A DNA stretch of 64,000 nt, from NCBI GenBank assembly GCA_965229345.1, contig OZ245872.1, positions 2,232,001 to 2,296,000 of the forward strand, given 5' to 3'. The position numbers and the translations under genes are program-made. Source of the DNA: PBB1 sp965229345. Lineage in GTDB: Bacteria > Pseudomonadota > Gammaproteobacteria > Burkholderiales > Burkholderiaceae_C. The stretch's first letter is position 1, and the number at the start of each line of letters is the position of its first letter. Shown piece by piece: positions 35,339 to 42,412 of the stretch. The notes beneath the pieces are model-generated. The model saw nothing but the letters and a program-made list of their open reading frames with translations. It made no database searches and was not told the origin of the DNA.

Positions 35339-35379
35339 CCGGCGCCCGGGTCTCGCGAGGGGACGGGCGCCGGTTTTTT
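35339..35379 (+). terminator. Intrinsic terminator after the lipoprotein gene
   Basis: A 10-bp GC stem (35339-35348 with 35364-35373), followed by six T. It separates the DUF4331-lipoprotein pair from the TPR-HupE pair, so the two halves of the cluster may be separate transcripts or partly read through. Confidence 0.9.
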
Positions 35380-35405
35380 CAGGGGACCTCACAGGAGCAA
35401 GGGCG

Positions 35406-36575
35406 ATGTGTCGAGTTTCAGCCCGGCATCTCATGACGGTGCTGGCTGCCGGCTGTCTGTCGGGCGTGTGGAGCCACCGAGCGCAGGCCGAGCCCGTCAA
35501 TCCCACCCGGGATGCAGAGGTGGTGGAGGTGCTGCCCGCTGGCGGCACCGCGGCCGAGGACCGAAAGCTGCGTCGCTTGTGGGTCCATCAACCCACCGAT
35601 GCGGCAACGGCGGCGTCGCTGGCCAGGCGGTATTTGTCGCGTGCACGTGAGCTCGGCGATCCGCGCTATGCCGGCCAGGCGCTGGCCGTGCTGCAAGGCT
35701 GGCCTGACCCGAAGTCGGCCCCCGATGAGGTGCTGTTGCTGCAGGCCACCGTGCAGCAGTACCTGCACGAATTTGAGCTCTCTGCAAGCCATCTGGAACT
35801 GCTGGTGGCGCGCCGACCCGATCATGGTCAGGCGTGGCTGACGCTGGCCACCGTGCGGCGCGTGCAGGGCCGCTACGCGGCATCGGATGCGGCCTGCCGG
35901 GGTTTCCTGGCCGCGGGGGTGCGCCTCGAGTCTCAGGCCTGTCTGGCCGAAAACGCCAGCCTGCGAGGGGACAACGACGGCGCGCGTCGCACCCTGCAGC
36001 AATTGCTGGCGCCACCGCGCCTGCCGGCATCGACCCGATCGTGGCTGCTGACCACGCTGGCCGAACTGGAGCAGCGCGACGGCCATCCCGAAGCGGCCGA
36101 ATCCGCCTTCAAGAAAGCTCTTGAAGCCGAACCTGGTGGCTACACGCTGCTGACCTACGTCGACTTCCTCTTCGATCAGAAGCGCGAAGAAGAAGCCCTG
36201 GCGCTGCTCGTGCCGCAGCCGCGCACCGATGCGGTGATGTTGCGTCTGGCCATGGTGGGCGCGCGGCTGAAAACGCCGAATGCCGCCGTCGATGCGCGCA
36301 TCGTGCGCGAATCGATGGCGCAGGCCAATCTGAGGCCGGGCGCGCGCAGCACCCATGCGCGAGAACAAGCCATGTTTGCGCTGTGGGTCGATGACCAACC
36401 TGCTGCCGCGCTGGAACTGGCGCGTGAGAACGTGCGCAAGCAGCGCGAGCCGCTGGACCTGCTGGTGCTGGCGCATGCCGCGCGGGCGAGCGGCGATGCC
36501 AAGGCGATCCGCGAAGCTGATCAGTTGCGCAAGGAGATGGGACTGCATGACCAGCGCCTCGATGCCTTGCTCTGA
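35406..36575 (+). CDS. Exported tetratricopeptide-repeat protein
   Basis: 389 residues. A signal peptide (to about residue 28, AQA) is followed by helical TPR-type repeats: clear units near 115-150 (HLELLVARRPDHGQAWLTLA), 215-250 (GHPEAAESAFKKALEAEPGG) and 255-285. TPR proteins scaffold other proteins. CAGGAG precedes the ATG. The end overlaps the start of the HupE/UreJ-type gene by 29 bases, so the two are translationally linked. Confidence 0.87.
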   Translation: MCRVSARHLMTVLAAGCLSGVWSHRAQAEPVNPTRDAEVVEVLPAGGTAAEDRKLRRLWVHQPTDAATAASLARRYLSRARELGDPRYAGQALAVLQGWPDPKSAPDEVLLLQATVQQYLHEFELSASHLELLVARRPDHGQAWLTLATVRRVQGRYAASDAACRGFLAAGVRLESQACLAENASLRGDNDGARRTLQQLLAPPRLPASTRSWLLTTLAELEQRDGHPEAAESAFKKALEAEPGGYTLLTYVDFLFDQKREEEALALLVPQPRTDAVMLRLAMVGARLKTPNAAVDARIVRESMAQANLRPGARSTHAREQAMFALWVDDQPAAALELARENVRKQREPLDLLVLAHAARASGDAKAIREADQLRKEMGLHDQRLDALL

Positions 36576-37821
36576 CCCCTGGTTCGCCCAGCTCACCCGC
36601 CAGCGCTGGCGGTTGTTGGTGGGGTGGATCTGCCTGCTGCTGGCCGGCCCCGTGCTGGCCCACAAAGGCAGTGATGCCTACCTGCAGCTCAAGCTCGACG
36701 GCGGGGCATCGACCCTGCGGGTGGACGTGGCGCTGCGCGACCTCGACGCGGTGCTCGACATCGATGCGGACGCGAACGGTCAGCTGACCTGGGCCGAGGT
36801 GCGTTCGGCCTATCCTGCCATCGAGCGCTACCTGGGCGCCAGGGTGCGGGTCGACGGATGCCAGTGGCGCTCCCCGGCCACCGCGCTCGAGCGCCGCGCC
36901 GACGGCGTGTACGCCGCGTTGACCTGGTCGGGCGAGTGCGGCAGCGAGCAATCGTTGCCGGTGATCCGCTACAGCGCGCTGCGCGAGATCGATCCGACGC
37001 ACCGTGCGATCGCGAAGATCGAGCAGCCCGGCCGCGAGGCGGTGGTGCAGGTGCTCGATCCGACCCACGACAGGCCGCCGGCCAGCAAGGCCGTCGAGTT
37101 CGCACCCGCGTCGGACTCGAGTGCCGTCGCCGCCTCAGATTCGTTGCCCGCCCGCGTGGCCGAGCCCCAGGTGGCAGCGTCAGCGCTGCCGCTGCAGCAG
37201 CCCCAGCCGCATGCATCAGCAGGCTTCGTCACGGAAGGCATGCGCCACATCCTCGGCGGCTATGACCATGTGCTGTTTCTGCTGACGCTGTTGCTGCCAG
37301 CGGTGATGCGCCGGACGAAGACGGGCTGGCAACCGGTCGATCGCCTCAGCCAAGCGCTGTTGCCGGTCGCGATGATCGTCACCGCCTTCACCGTCGCGCA
37401 CTCGGTGACCCTGGCGCTGGCGGGCCTGAAGCTGCTGTCGCTGTCCTCGTCGTTCATCGAGCCGGCGATTGCCGTGACCATCGTGCTCGCCGCGATCGAC
37501 AACCTGACGCCGATCTTCCGCGAACGCCGGGCTGTGGTGACCTTTCTGTTCGGCCTGATCCACGGTTTCGGCTTCGCCGGGGTGCTGGGTGAGCTCGATC
37601 TCCCCACGGCACAGTTCGCCTGGGCCTTGTTCCAGTTCAACCTGGGCATCGAACTGGGGCAACTGTTCATCGTGGCCGTCGCCGTCAGCGCGCTGTTCGC
37701 GTTTCGCCGCCAGCGCTGGTATGCCGGGGCCGTCATCCGCGGCGGTTCGGTGGTCGCCATCGTGATCGGTGCGCTCTGGTTCATCGACCGCACCACCAAC
37801 GCGGCGATGCTGCCGTTTTGA
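36547..37821 (+). CDS. HupE/UreJ_2 family membrane protein with periplasmic EF-hand domain
   Basis: 424 residues from ATG 36547, chosen because AGGAG lies 10 bases upstream and a signal peptide follows. Cleavage after VLA (residue 38) would leave His39 as the mature N-terminus (HKGSDAYLQL). Residues 73-84 form a perfect EF-hand loop, DADANGQLTWAE. After a Pro/Ala-rich linker, six or so membrane helices (about 230-415) carry the HupE/UreJ signature HILGGYDHVLFLLTLLLP and FGLIHGFGFAGVLGELDL. HupE/UreJ proteins are nickel (or cobalt) permeases or accessory proteins of hydrogenase and urease, but neither enzyme is in the window. Confidence 0.9.
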   Translation: MTSASMPCSDPWFAQLTRQRWRLLVGWICLLLAGPVLAHKGSDAYLQLKLDGGASTLRVDVALRDLDAVLDIDADANGQLTWAEVRSAYPAIERYLGARVRVDGCQWRSPATALERRADGVYAALTWSGECGSEQSLPVIRYSALREIDPTHRAIAKIEQPGREAVVQVLDPTHDRPPASKAVEFAPASDSSAVAASDSLPARVAEPQVAASALPLQQPQPHASAGFVTEGMRHILGGYDHVLFLLTLLLPAVMRRTKTGWQPVDRLSQALLPVAMIVTAFTVAHSVTLALAGLKLLSLSSSFIEPAIAVTIVLAAIDNLTPIFRERRAVVTFLFGLIHGFGFAGVLGELDLPTAQFAWALFQFNLGIELGQLFIVAVAVSALFAFRRQRWYAGAVIRGGSVVAIVIGALWFIDRTTNAAMLPF

Positions 37822-37845
37822 CGCTTAAAATTCGGCTTCTATAGA
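37818..37845 (+). promoter_or_regulatory. Putative sigma-70 promoter of thrS
   Basis: TTGACG (37818-37823), a 16-base spacer and TATAGA (37840-37845). The -35 box overlaps the stop codon of the HupE/UreJ gene. The predicted start is near 37852, just before the hairpin at 37857. Confidence 0.55.
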
Positions 37846-37856
37846 GGTTCAAACAG

Positions 37857-37887
37857 AGCGCGGTGGTGGACCGCGCTTTTTCTTTTC
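37857..37887 (+). terminator. Terminator-like hairpin between the HupE gene and thrS
   Basis: An 8-bp stem (37857-37864 with 37870-37877), five-base loop and TTTTTCTTTT. It should end the transcript of the HupE cluster. Because it lies inside the expected thrS leader it might also affect thrS expression. Confidence 0.75.
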
Positions 37888-37900
37888 CGATGGAGCTTCG

Positions 37901-39820
37901 ATGATCTCGATTCAGTTGCCCGATGGTTCACAGCGCCAGTTCCCGGGACCGGTGACAGTGGCCGAGGTCGCTGCTTCCATCGGCAGCGGGCTGGCGAAGG
38001 CCGCACTGGCAGGCCGGCTGGGCAGCGGCACCGGATCGAAGGTGGTCGACACCAGCTACCGGATCGAGCAGGACACCACGCTGGCCATCATCACCGAGAA
38101 GGATGCCGACGGGCTCGATGTCATTCGCCACTCGACTGCGCACCTGCTGGCTTATGCAGTCAAGACGCTGTTCCCGGACGCGCAGGTGACGATCGGCCCG
38201 GTCATCGACAACGGCTTCTATTACGACTTTTCGTACCACCGCCCCTTCACGCCCGAGGATCTGGCCGCGATCGAAGCAAAGATGAGCGAGCTCGCGAAGA
38301 AGGACGAAAAGGTCGAGCGCCGCGTGTTGCCGCGTGATGAGGCAGTCGCGTATTTCAAGGGCATCGGCGAGGCCTACAAGGCGGAAATCATAGCCAGCAT
38401 TCCGGCCAATGAGGACGTGTCGCTGTACCGCGAGGGTGCCTTCGAAGACCTGTGCCGCGGCCCGCACGTGCCGAGCACCGGCAAGCTCAAGCACTTCAAG
38501 CTAATGAAGGTGGCCGGCGCCTACTGGCGCGGCGACCACCGCAACGAGATGCTGCAACGCATCTACGGCACCGCCTGGGCAACCAAGGACGATCTGCAGC
38601 AGCACCTGCACATGCTCGAAGAGGCCGAAAAGCGCGACCACCGCAAGCTGGGCCGCGAACTCGACCTGTTCCACATCGACGAGCATGCGCCCGGGCTGGT
38701 GTTCTGGCACCCGAAGGGCTGGACGATCTGGCAGCAGGTCGAGCAGTACATGCGCGCGGTCTACCGCGACAACGGCTACCAGGAGGTCAAGGGCCCGCAG
38801 GTGCTGGACCAGGGGCTGTGGGAGAAGACCGGGCACTGGGACAAGTACCGCGAGAACATGTTCACCACCGAATCGGAAAAGCGCGAATACGCGCTCAAGC
38901 CGATGAACTGTCCCGGCCACATCCTGATCTTCAAGCAGGGCATCAAGAGCTACCGGGATCTGCCGCTTCGATTCGGCGAGTTCGGCCAATGCCACCGCAA
39001 CGAACCCAGCGGCTCGCTGCACGGGATCATGCGGGTGCGGGGTTTCACGCAGGATGACGGCCACATCTTCTGCACCGAGGACCAGATCCTCGAGGAATGC
39101 ACTGCGTTCACCACGCTGCTGCAGAAGGTCTACGCCGACTTCGGCTTCACCAACATCATCTACAAGGTGGCGACCCGGCCCGAGAAGCGCATCGGCTCGG
39201 ACGCTCTGTGGGACAAGGCCGAGTTCGCGCTGATGGAAAGTCTGCGGCGCTCAGGCTGCGACTTCATCGTTACGCCAGGCGAGGGCGCGTTTTACGGCCC
39301 GAAGATCGAGTACACGCTGAAGGACGCGATTGGCCGCCAGTGGCAGTGCGGCACGATCCAGGTCGACCCCAACATGCCTGAGCGGCTGGGTGCCGAATAC
39401 GTCACCGAAGCGGGCGAGCGCGCAACGCCGATGGTGCTGCACCGGGCCATTGTGGGCAGCCTGGAGCGCTTCATCGGCATCCTGATCGAGCAGCATGCGG
39501 GCGCGTTGCCGACCTGGCTGGCGCCGGTGCAAATCAGCGTGCTCAATATCTCCGAACACCAGGCCGATTACGCCCAGGAAGTGGCGAAAGCGCTGCAAAA
39601 ACAAGGAGTTAGAGTTAGCACCGATTTGCGGAACGAGAAAATAACCTATAAAATTCGCGAGCATTCAATGCAAAAGGTTCCATACATCCTTGTCGTGGGT
39701 GACAAGGAAAAGGCAAATGGAACCATTGCAGTACGCGCCCGGGGAAATCAAGACCTCGGTGTCATGTCGCTGACAGACTTTTCCGCAAGGTTGGTCAGTG
39801 ACATCGCTCAAAAAGCGTGA
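37901..39820 (+). CDS. thrS: Threonyl-tRNA synthetase
   Basis: 639 residues, full length. N-terminal TGS domain (1-60), editing domain with HSTAHLLAYAV (about 73-83) and DNGFYYDF, class II catalytic core with MNCPGHILIF (near 335), a HRNEPSGSLHGIMRVRGF motif 2 and the motif 3 region near 510, then the anticodon-binding domain (about 535-639). It charges tRNA-Thr. First gene of the classic translation cluster. The last 200 bases are markedly AT-rich compared with the rest of the gene. Confidence 0.98.
   Translation: MISIQLPDGSQRQFPGPVTVAEVAASIGSGLAKAALAGRLGSGTGSKVVDTSYRIEQDTTLAIITEKDADGLDVIRHSTAHLLAYAVKTLFPDAQVTIGPVIDNGFYYDFSYHRPFTPEDLAAIEAKMSELAKKDEKVERRVLPRDEAVAYFKGIGEAYKAEIIASIPANEDVSLYREGAFEDLCRGPHVPSTGKLKHFKLMKVAGAYWRGDHRNEMLQRIYGTAWATKDDLQQHLHMLEEAEKRDHRKLGRELDLFHIDEHAPGLVFWHPKGWTIWQQVEQYMRAVYRDNGYQEVKGPQVLDQGLWEKTGHWDKYRENMFTTESEKREYALKPMNCPGHILIFKQGIKSYRDLPLRFGEFGQCHRNEPSGSLHGIMRVRGFTQDDGHIFCTEDQILEECTAFTTLLQKVYADFGFTNIIYKVATRPEKRIGSDALWDKAEFALMESLRRSGCDFIVTPGEGAFYGPKIEYTLKDAIGRQWQCGTIQVDPNMPERLGAEYVTEAGERATPMVLHRAIVGSLERFIGILIEQHAGALPTWLAPVQISVLNISEHQADYAQEVAKALQKQGVRVSTDLRNEKITYKIREHSMQKVPYILVVGDKEKANGTIAVRARGNQDLGVMSLTDFSARLVSDIAQKA
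39626..39654 (+). promoter_or_regulatory. Putative internal promoter for infC inside thrS
   Basis: TTGCGG (39626-39631), 17-base spacer, TAAAAT (39649-39654), within an AT-rich stretch of the thrS 3' end. The start would be near 39661. In E. coli infC also has promoters inside thrS, so the position is expected; the assignment is by motif only. Confidence 0.45.
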
Positions 39821-39925
39821 TCTCTCCTGCTGTCAGCCGGAGCGCCCAGCCCTTTGATCGAACGGTGCGTGTGCATGTTTTGGTGTGAATTCCGTCGCCT
39901 TGGAGTTCGTTGAAAGGTTTGAACC

Positions 39926-40477
39926 ATCGCTACTTTTGCTGATCGCCGTACCCCGAATGCCGAGCGCAAGCACCGGCTCAATCGGGAGATCATGGCGCCT
40001 GAAGTCCGGTTGAACGGTGTGGAAAATGAGCCCCTGGGCATCGTGAGCACCCTTGAAGCGTTGCGCATGGCAGGCGAACTGGATGTGGATCTGGTCGAAA
40101 TTGCCGCCACAGCCGATCCCCCGGTTTGCCGCCTGATGGACTACGGCAAGTTCAAGTACCAAGAGCAAAAGCGAGCGGCGGAGGCGAAAGCCAAGCAGAA
40201 GGTCATCGAGGTCAAGGAAGTCAAATTCCGACCCGGCACCGATGAGGGCGATTACCAGATCAAGATGCGCAACCTGCGCCGCTTCATCGAAGAAGACGGC
40301 GACAAGGGCAAGGTGACGTTGCGTTATCGCGGTCGAGAAATCACCCACCAGGAAATCGGCATGCGGCTTCTCGAGCGCATCCGCGACGAACTGGCCGATG
40401 TGTCGGTGGTGGAAAACATGCCCAAACTCGAAGGGCGTCAGATGGTCATGGTGTTGGGACCGAAACGCAAGTCCTGA
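39926..40477 (+). CDS. infC: Translation initiation factor IF-3 (ATC start)
   Basis: 183 residues if read from ATC 39926; AAAGG at 39913-39917 is 8 bases upstream. The N-terminal residues ATFADRRTPNAERKHRLNRE precede EIMAPEVRLNGVENEPLGIVS (quoted in part), the usual IF-3 start region. An ATG at 39992 is internal. The N domain (to about 85), the basic linker KYQEQKRAAEAKAKQK and the C domain ending MVMVLGPKRKS are complete. IF-3 itself discriminates against AUU/AUC starts, so the rare start allows autoregulation, known in E. coli infC (AUU). Confidence 0.95.
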   Translation: MATFADRRTPNAERKHRLNREIMAPEVRLNGVENEPLGIVSTLEALRMAGELDVDLVEIAATADPPVCRLMDYGKFKYQEQKRAAEAKAKQKVIEVKEVKFRPGTDEGDYQIKMRNLRRFIEEDGDKGKVTLRYRGREITHQEIGMRLLERIRDELADVSVVENMPKLEGRQMVMVLGPKRKS

Positions 40478-40531
40478 CACCTGAAGGAACACAGTGCTGC
40501 GGTGTGGTCGCCGCGGTGCTGTCAGAAGCGA

Positions 40532-40574
40532 CTGCAGGCCTACAAGACGGTACGTGTCGTGCCGGCGCCTGCAG
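40532..40574 (+). promoter_or_regulatory. Leader hairpin before rpmI (possible L20 autoregulation site)
   Basis: CTGCAGGC (40532-40539) pairs with GCCTGCAG (40567-40574) around a smaller inner stem, ending 22 bases before the rpmI ATG. In E. coli ribosomal protein L20 represses rpmI-rplT through structured mRNA in this interval. The stem is clear; L20 binding is inferred from position only. Confidence 0.4.
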
Positions 40575-40596
40575 CAGCAACTTAAAAGGAGCAGTC

Positions 40597-40800
40597 ATGC
40601 CCAAAATGAAGACCAAGAGCAGCGCGAAGAAGCGATTTCGCGTTCGCCCGGGCGGCACCGTCAAACGGGGCCAGGCGTTCAAGCGCCACATCCTCACCAA
40701 GAAGTCCACGAAGGTCAAACGCCACTTGCGTGGCGCCACTGCCGTGCACGAGACCGACACGGGGCGCATCAAGCAGATGTTGCCCTTTGCCGGCCTGTAA
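40597..40800 (+). CDS. rpmI: 50S ribosomal protein L35
   Basis: 67 residues, MPKMKTKSSAKKRFRVR... ending MLPFAGL, full length and highly basic. An AAAAGGAG ribosome site precedes the ATG. It lies between infC and rplT as in most bacteria. Confidence 0.98.
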   Translation: MPKMKTKSSAKKRFRVRPGGTVKRGQAFKRHILTKKSTKVKRHLRGATAVHETDTGRIKQMLPFAGL

Positions 40801-40820
40801 TTGACTGAAGGAGAAAACGC

Positions 40821-41177
40821 ATGCCTCGCGTCAAACGTGGTGTAACAGCCCGTGCCCGTCACAAGAAAATCATTGCCCTGGCCAAGGGTTACCGCGGCCG
40901 CCGCAAAAACGTCTTCCGCATCGCCAAGCAAGCGGTCATGCGCGCCGGGCAATATGCCTATCGCGATCGTCGTACCAAGAAGCGCGTGTTCCGCAATCTG
41001 TGGATCGCTCGTATCAACGCTGGCAGCCGCAGCCACGGCGTCACCTACAGCAAGTTCATGGCTGGCCTGAAGAAGCTGTCGATCGAGATTGACCGCAAGG
41101 TTCTCGCCGACATGGCCGTGAACGATCCTGCCGGCTTCGGCAGCATCGTCGAAAAGGTGAAGGCCCAGCTCGCTTGA
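40821..41177 (+). CDS. rplT: 50S ribosomal protein L20
   Basis: 118 residues, MPRVKRGVTARARHKK start, with the conserved YRDRRTKKRVFRNLWI and SYSKF-like region (GVTYSKFMAGLKK). Full length. It binds 23S rRNA early in 50S assembly and is the likely repressor of its own operon. GAAGGAG precedes the ATG. Confidence 0.98.
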   Translation: MPRVKRGVTARARHKKIIALAKGYRGRRKNVFRIAKQAVMRAGQYAYRDRRTKKRVFRNLWIARINAGSRSHGVTYSKFMAGLKKLSIEIDRKVLADMAVNDPAGFGSIVEKVKAQLA

Positions 41178-41258
41178 CCGCTTCGATCTGTCCTCGGGTC
41201 TCGGCCCGGGGCAGCGTGGCACGCAGGCGGAGGCAACTCTGCCTGCGACAAGTCCCTC

Positions 41259-41286
41259 AAGGCCGACCTCGTGTTGGCCTTTTTTG
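41259..41286 (+). terminator. Terminator / attenuator between rplT and pheS
   Basis: A 9-bp stem (41259-41267 with 41273-41281, one G-T pair), five-base loop and a run of T. It ends 33 bases before the pheS ATG. It could partly terminate the ribosomal transcript or act as an attenuator. No Phe-rich leader peptide like E. coli pheM was found upstream of it. Confidence 0.75.
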
Positions 41287-41318
41287 TTGCGGTTTCGTTT
41301 GACCCCGACCTTGCTCCG

Positions 41319-42362
41319 ATGAACGACCTCGAACCTCTGGTGCACGATGCGCAGCGCGACTTTGCGCAAGCCACCACACCGGCCGATCTGGAAAACGCAA
41401 AGGCGCGTTACCTGGGCAAATCCGGTCGCCTGACCGACCAATTGAAGGCGCTGGCCGCGCTGTCGCCAGACGAGAAGAAAGCGCGCGGCGCGTTGATCAA
41501 CGCCGCCAAGCAGCAGGTCGAGGCGGCGCTGACGGCACGCCGCCAGGCGCTGGCCGATGCCGAACTCGATGCACAGCTGAAGGCCGAAGCGCTCGATGTC
41601 ACGCTGCCTGGCCGTCAGCGTGGCACAGGCGGACTGCACCCGGTATCGCGCACGATGGAGCGCATTGAGGCCATCTTCGCCTCGATGGGATTCGACGTGG
41701 CCGAAGGCCCGGAGATCGAAACCGACTGGTACAGCTTCACCGCGCTGAACAACCCTGAGAACCATCCTGCGCGCTCGATGCAGGACACCTTCTACGTCGA
41801 CGTGAAAGACGCCGAAGGCCGTTGGCTGAACCTGCGCCCGCACACCTCGCCGATGCAGGTGCGCTACGCACGTGCGCACGCCGAGAAGCACCGTGGCGCT
41901 GACCCGATGCCCGAGATTCGGGTGATCGCGCCGGGCCGCACCTACCGCGTGGACAGCGATGCGACGCACTCGCCGATGTTCCACCAGTGCGAAGGCCTGT
42001 GGATCGGCGAGAACGTCAGCTTCAAGGATTTGAAGGTCGTCTTCACCGACTTCTTTCGCACCTTCTTCGAGACCGACGATCTGCAGCTGCGCTTCCGCCC
42101 GTCGTTCTTCCCGTTCACCGAGCCGTCGGCCGAGGTCGACATCGCGTTCGCCAGCGGGCCGCTGAAAGGGCGCTGGCTGGAAGTGGCCGGTTCGGGCCAG
42201 GTGCACCCGAATGTGGTTCGCAACTACGGACTCGACCCGGAGCGCTACATCGGCTTCGCCTTCGGCATGGGGCCGGATCGGTTGACGATGCTGCGCTACG
42301 GCGTCAACGACCTGCGCCTGTTCTTCGACGGCGACCTGCGCTTTCTGTCGCAGTTCAAGTAA
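41319..42362 (+). CDS. pheS: Phenylalanyl-tRNA synthetase alpha chain
   Basis: 347 residues from MNDLEPL. N-terminal coiled coil (1-100) that binds tRNA, then the class II core: GRQRGTGGLHPVSRTMERI, RPHTSPMQVRYA, and FRPSFFPFTEPSAEVDI with motif 3 GFAFGMGPDRLTMLRYG near the end. It forms an alpha2-beta2 enzyme with PheT. The frame is open upstream to GTG 41271, inside the terminator hairpin, so the ATG is preferred. Confidence 0.98.
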   Translation: MNDLEPLVHDAQRDFAQATTPADLENAKARYLGKSGRLTDQLKALAALSPDEKKARGALINAAKQQVEAALTARRQALADAELDAQLKAEALDVTLPGRQRGTGGLHPVSRTMERIEAIFASMGFDVAEGPEIETDWYSFTALNNPENHPARSMQDTFYVDVKDAEGRWLNLRPHTSPMQVRYARAHAEKHRGADPMPEIRVIAPGRTYRVDSDATHSPMFHQCEGLWIGENVSFKDLKVVFTDFFRTFFETDDLQLRFRPSFFPFTEPSAEVDIAFASGPLKGRWLEVAGSGQVHPNVVRNYGLDPERYIGFAFGMGPDRLTMLRYGVNDLRLFFDGDLRFLSQFK

Positions 42363-42412
42363 ACCCGTTTCACGCCACCCGCACACGAAGATTCCCTCAG
42401 AAGGTTCACGCG

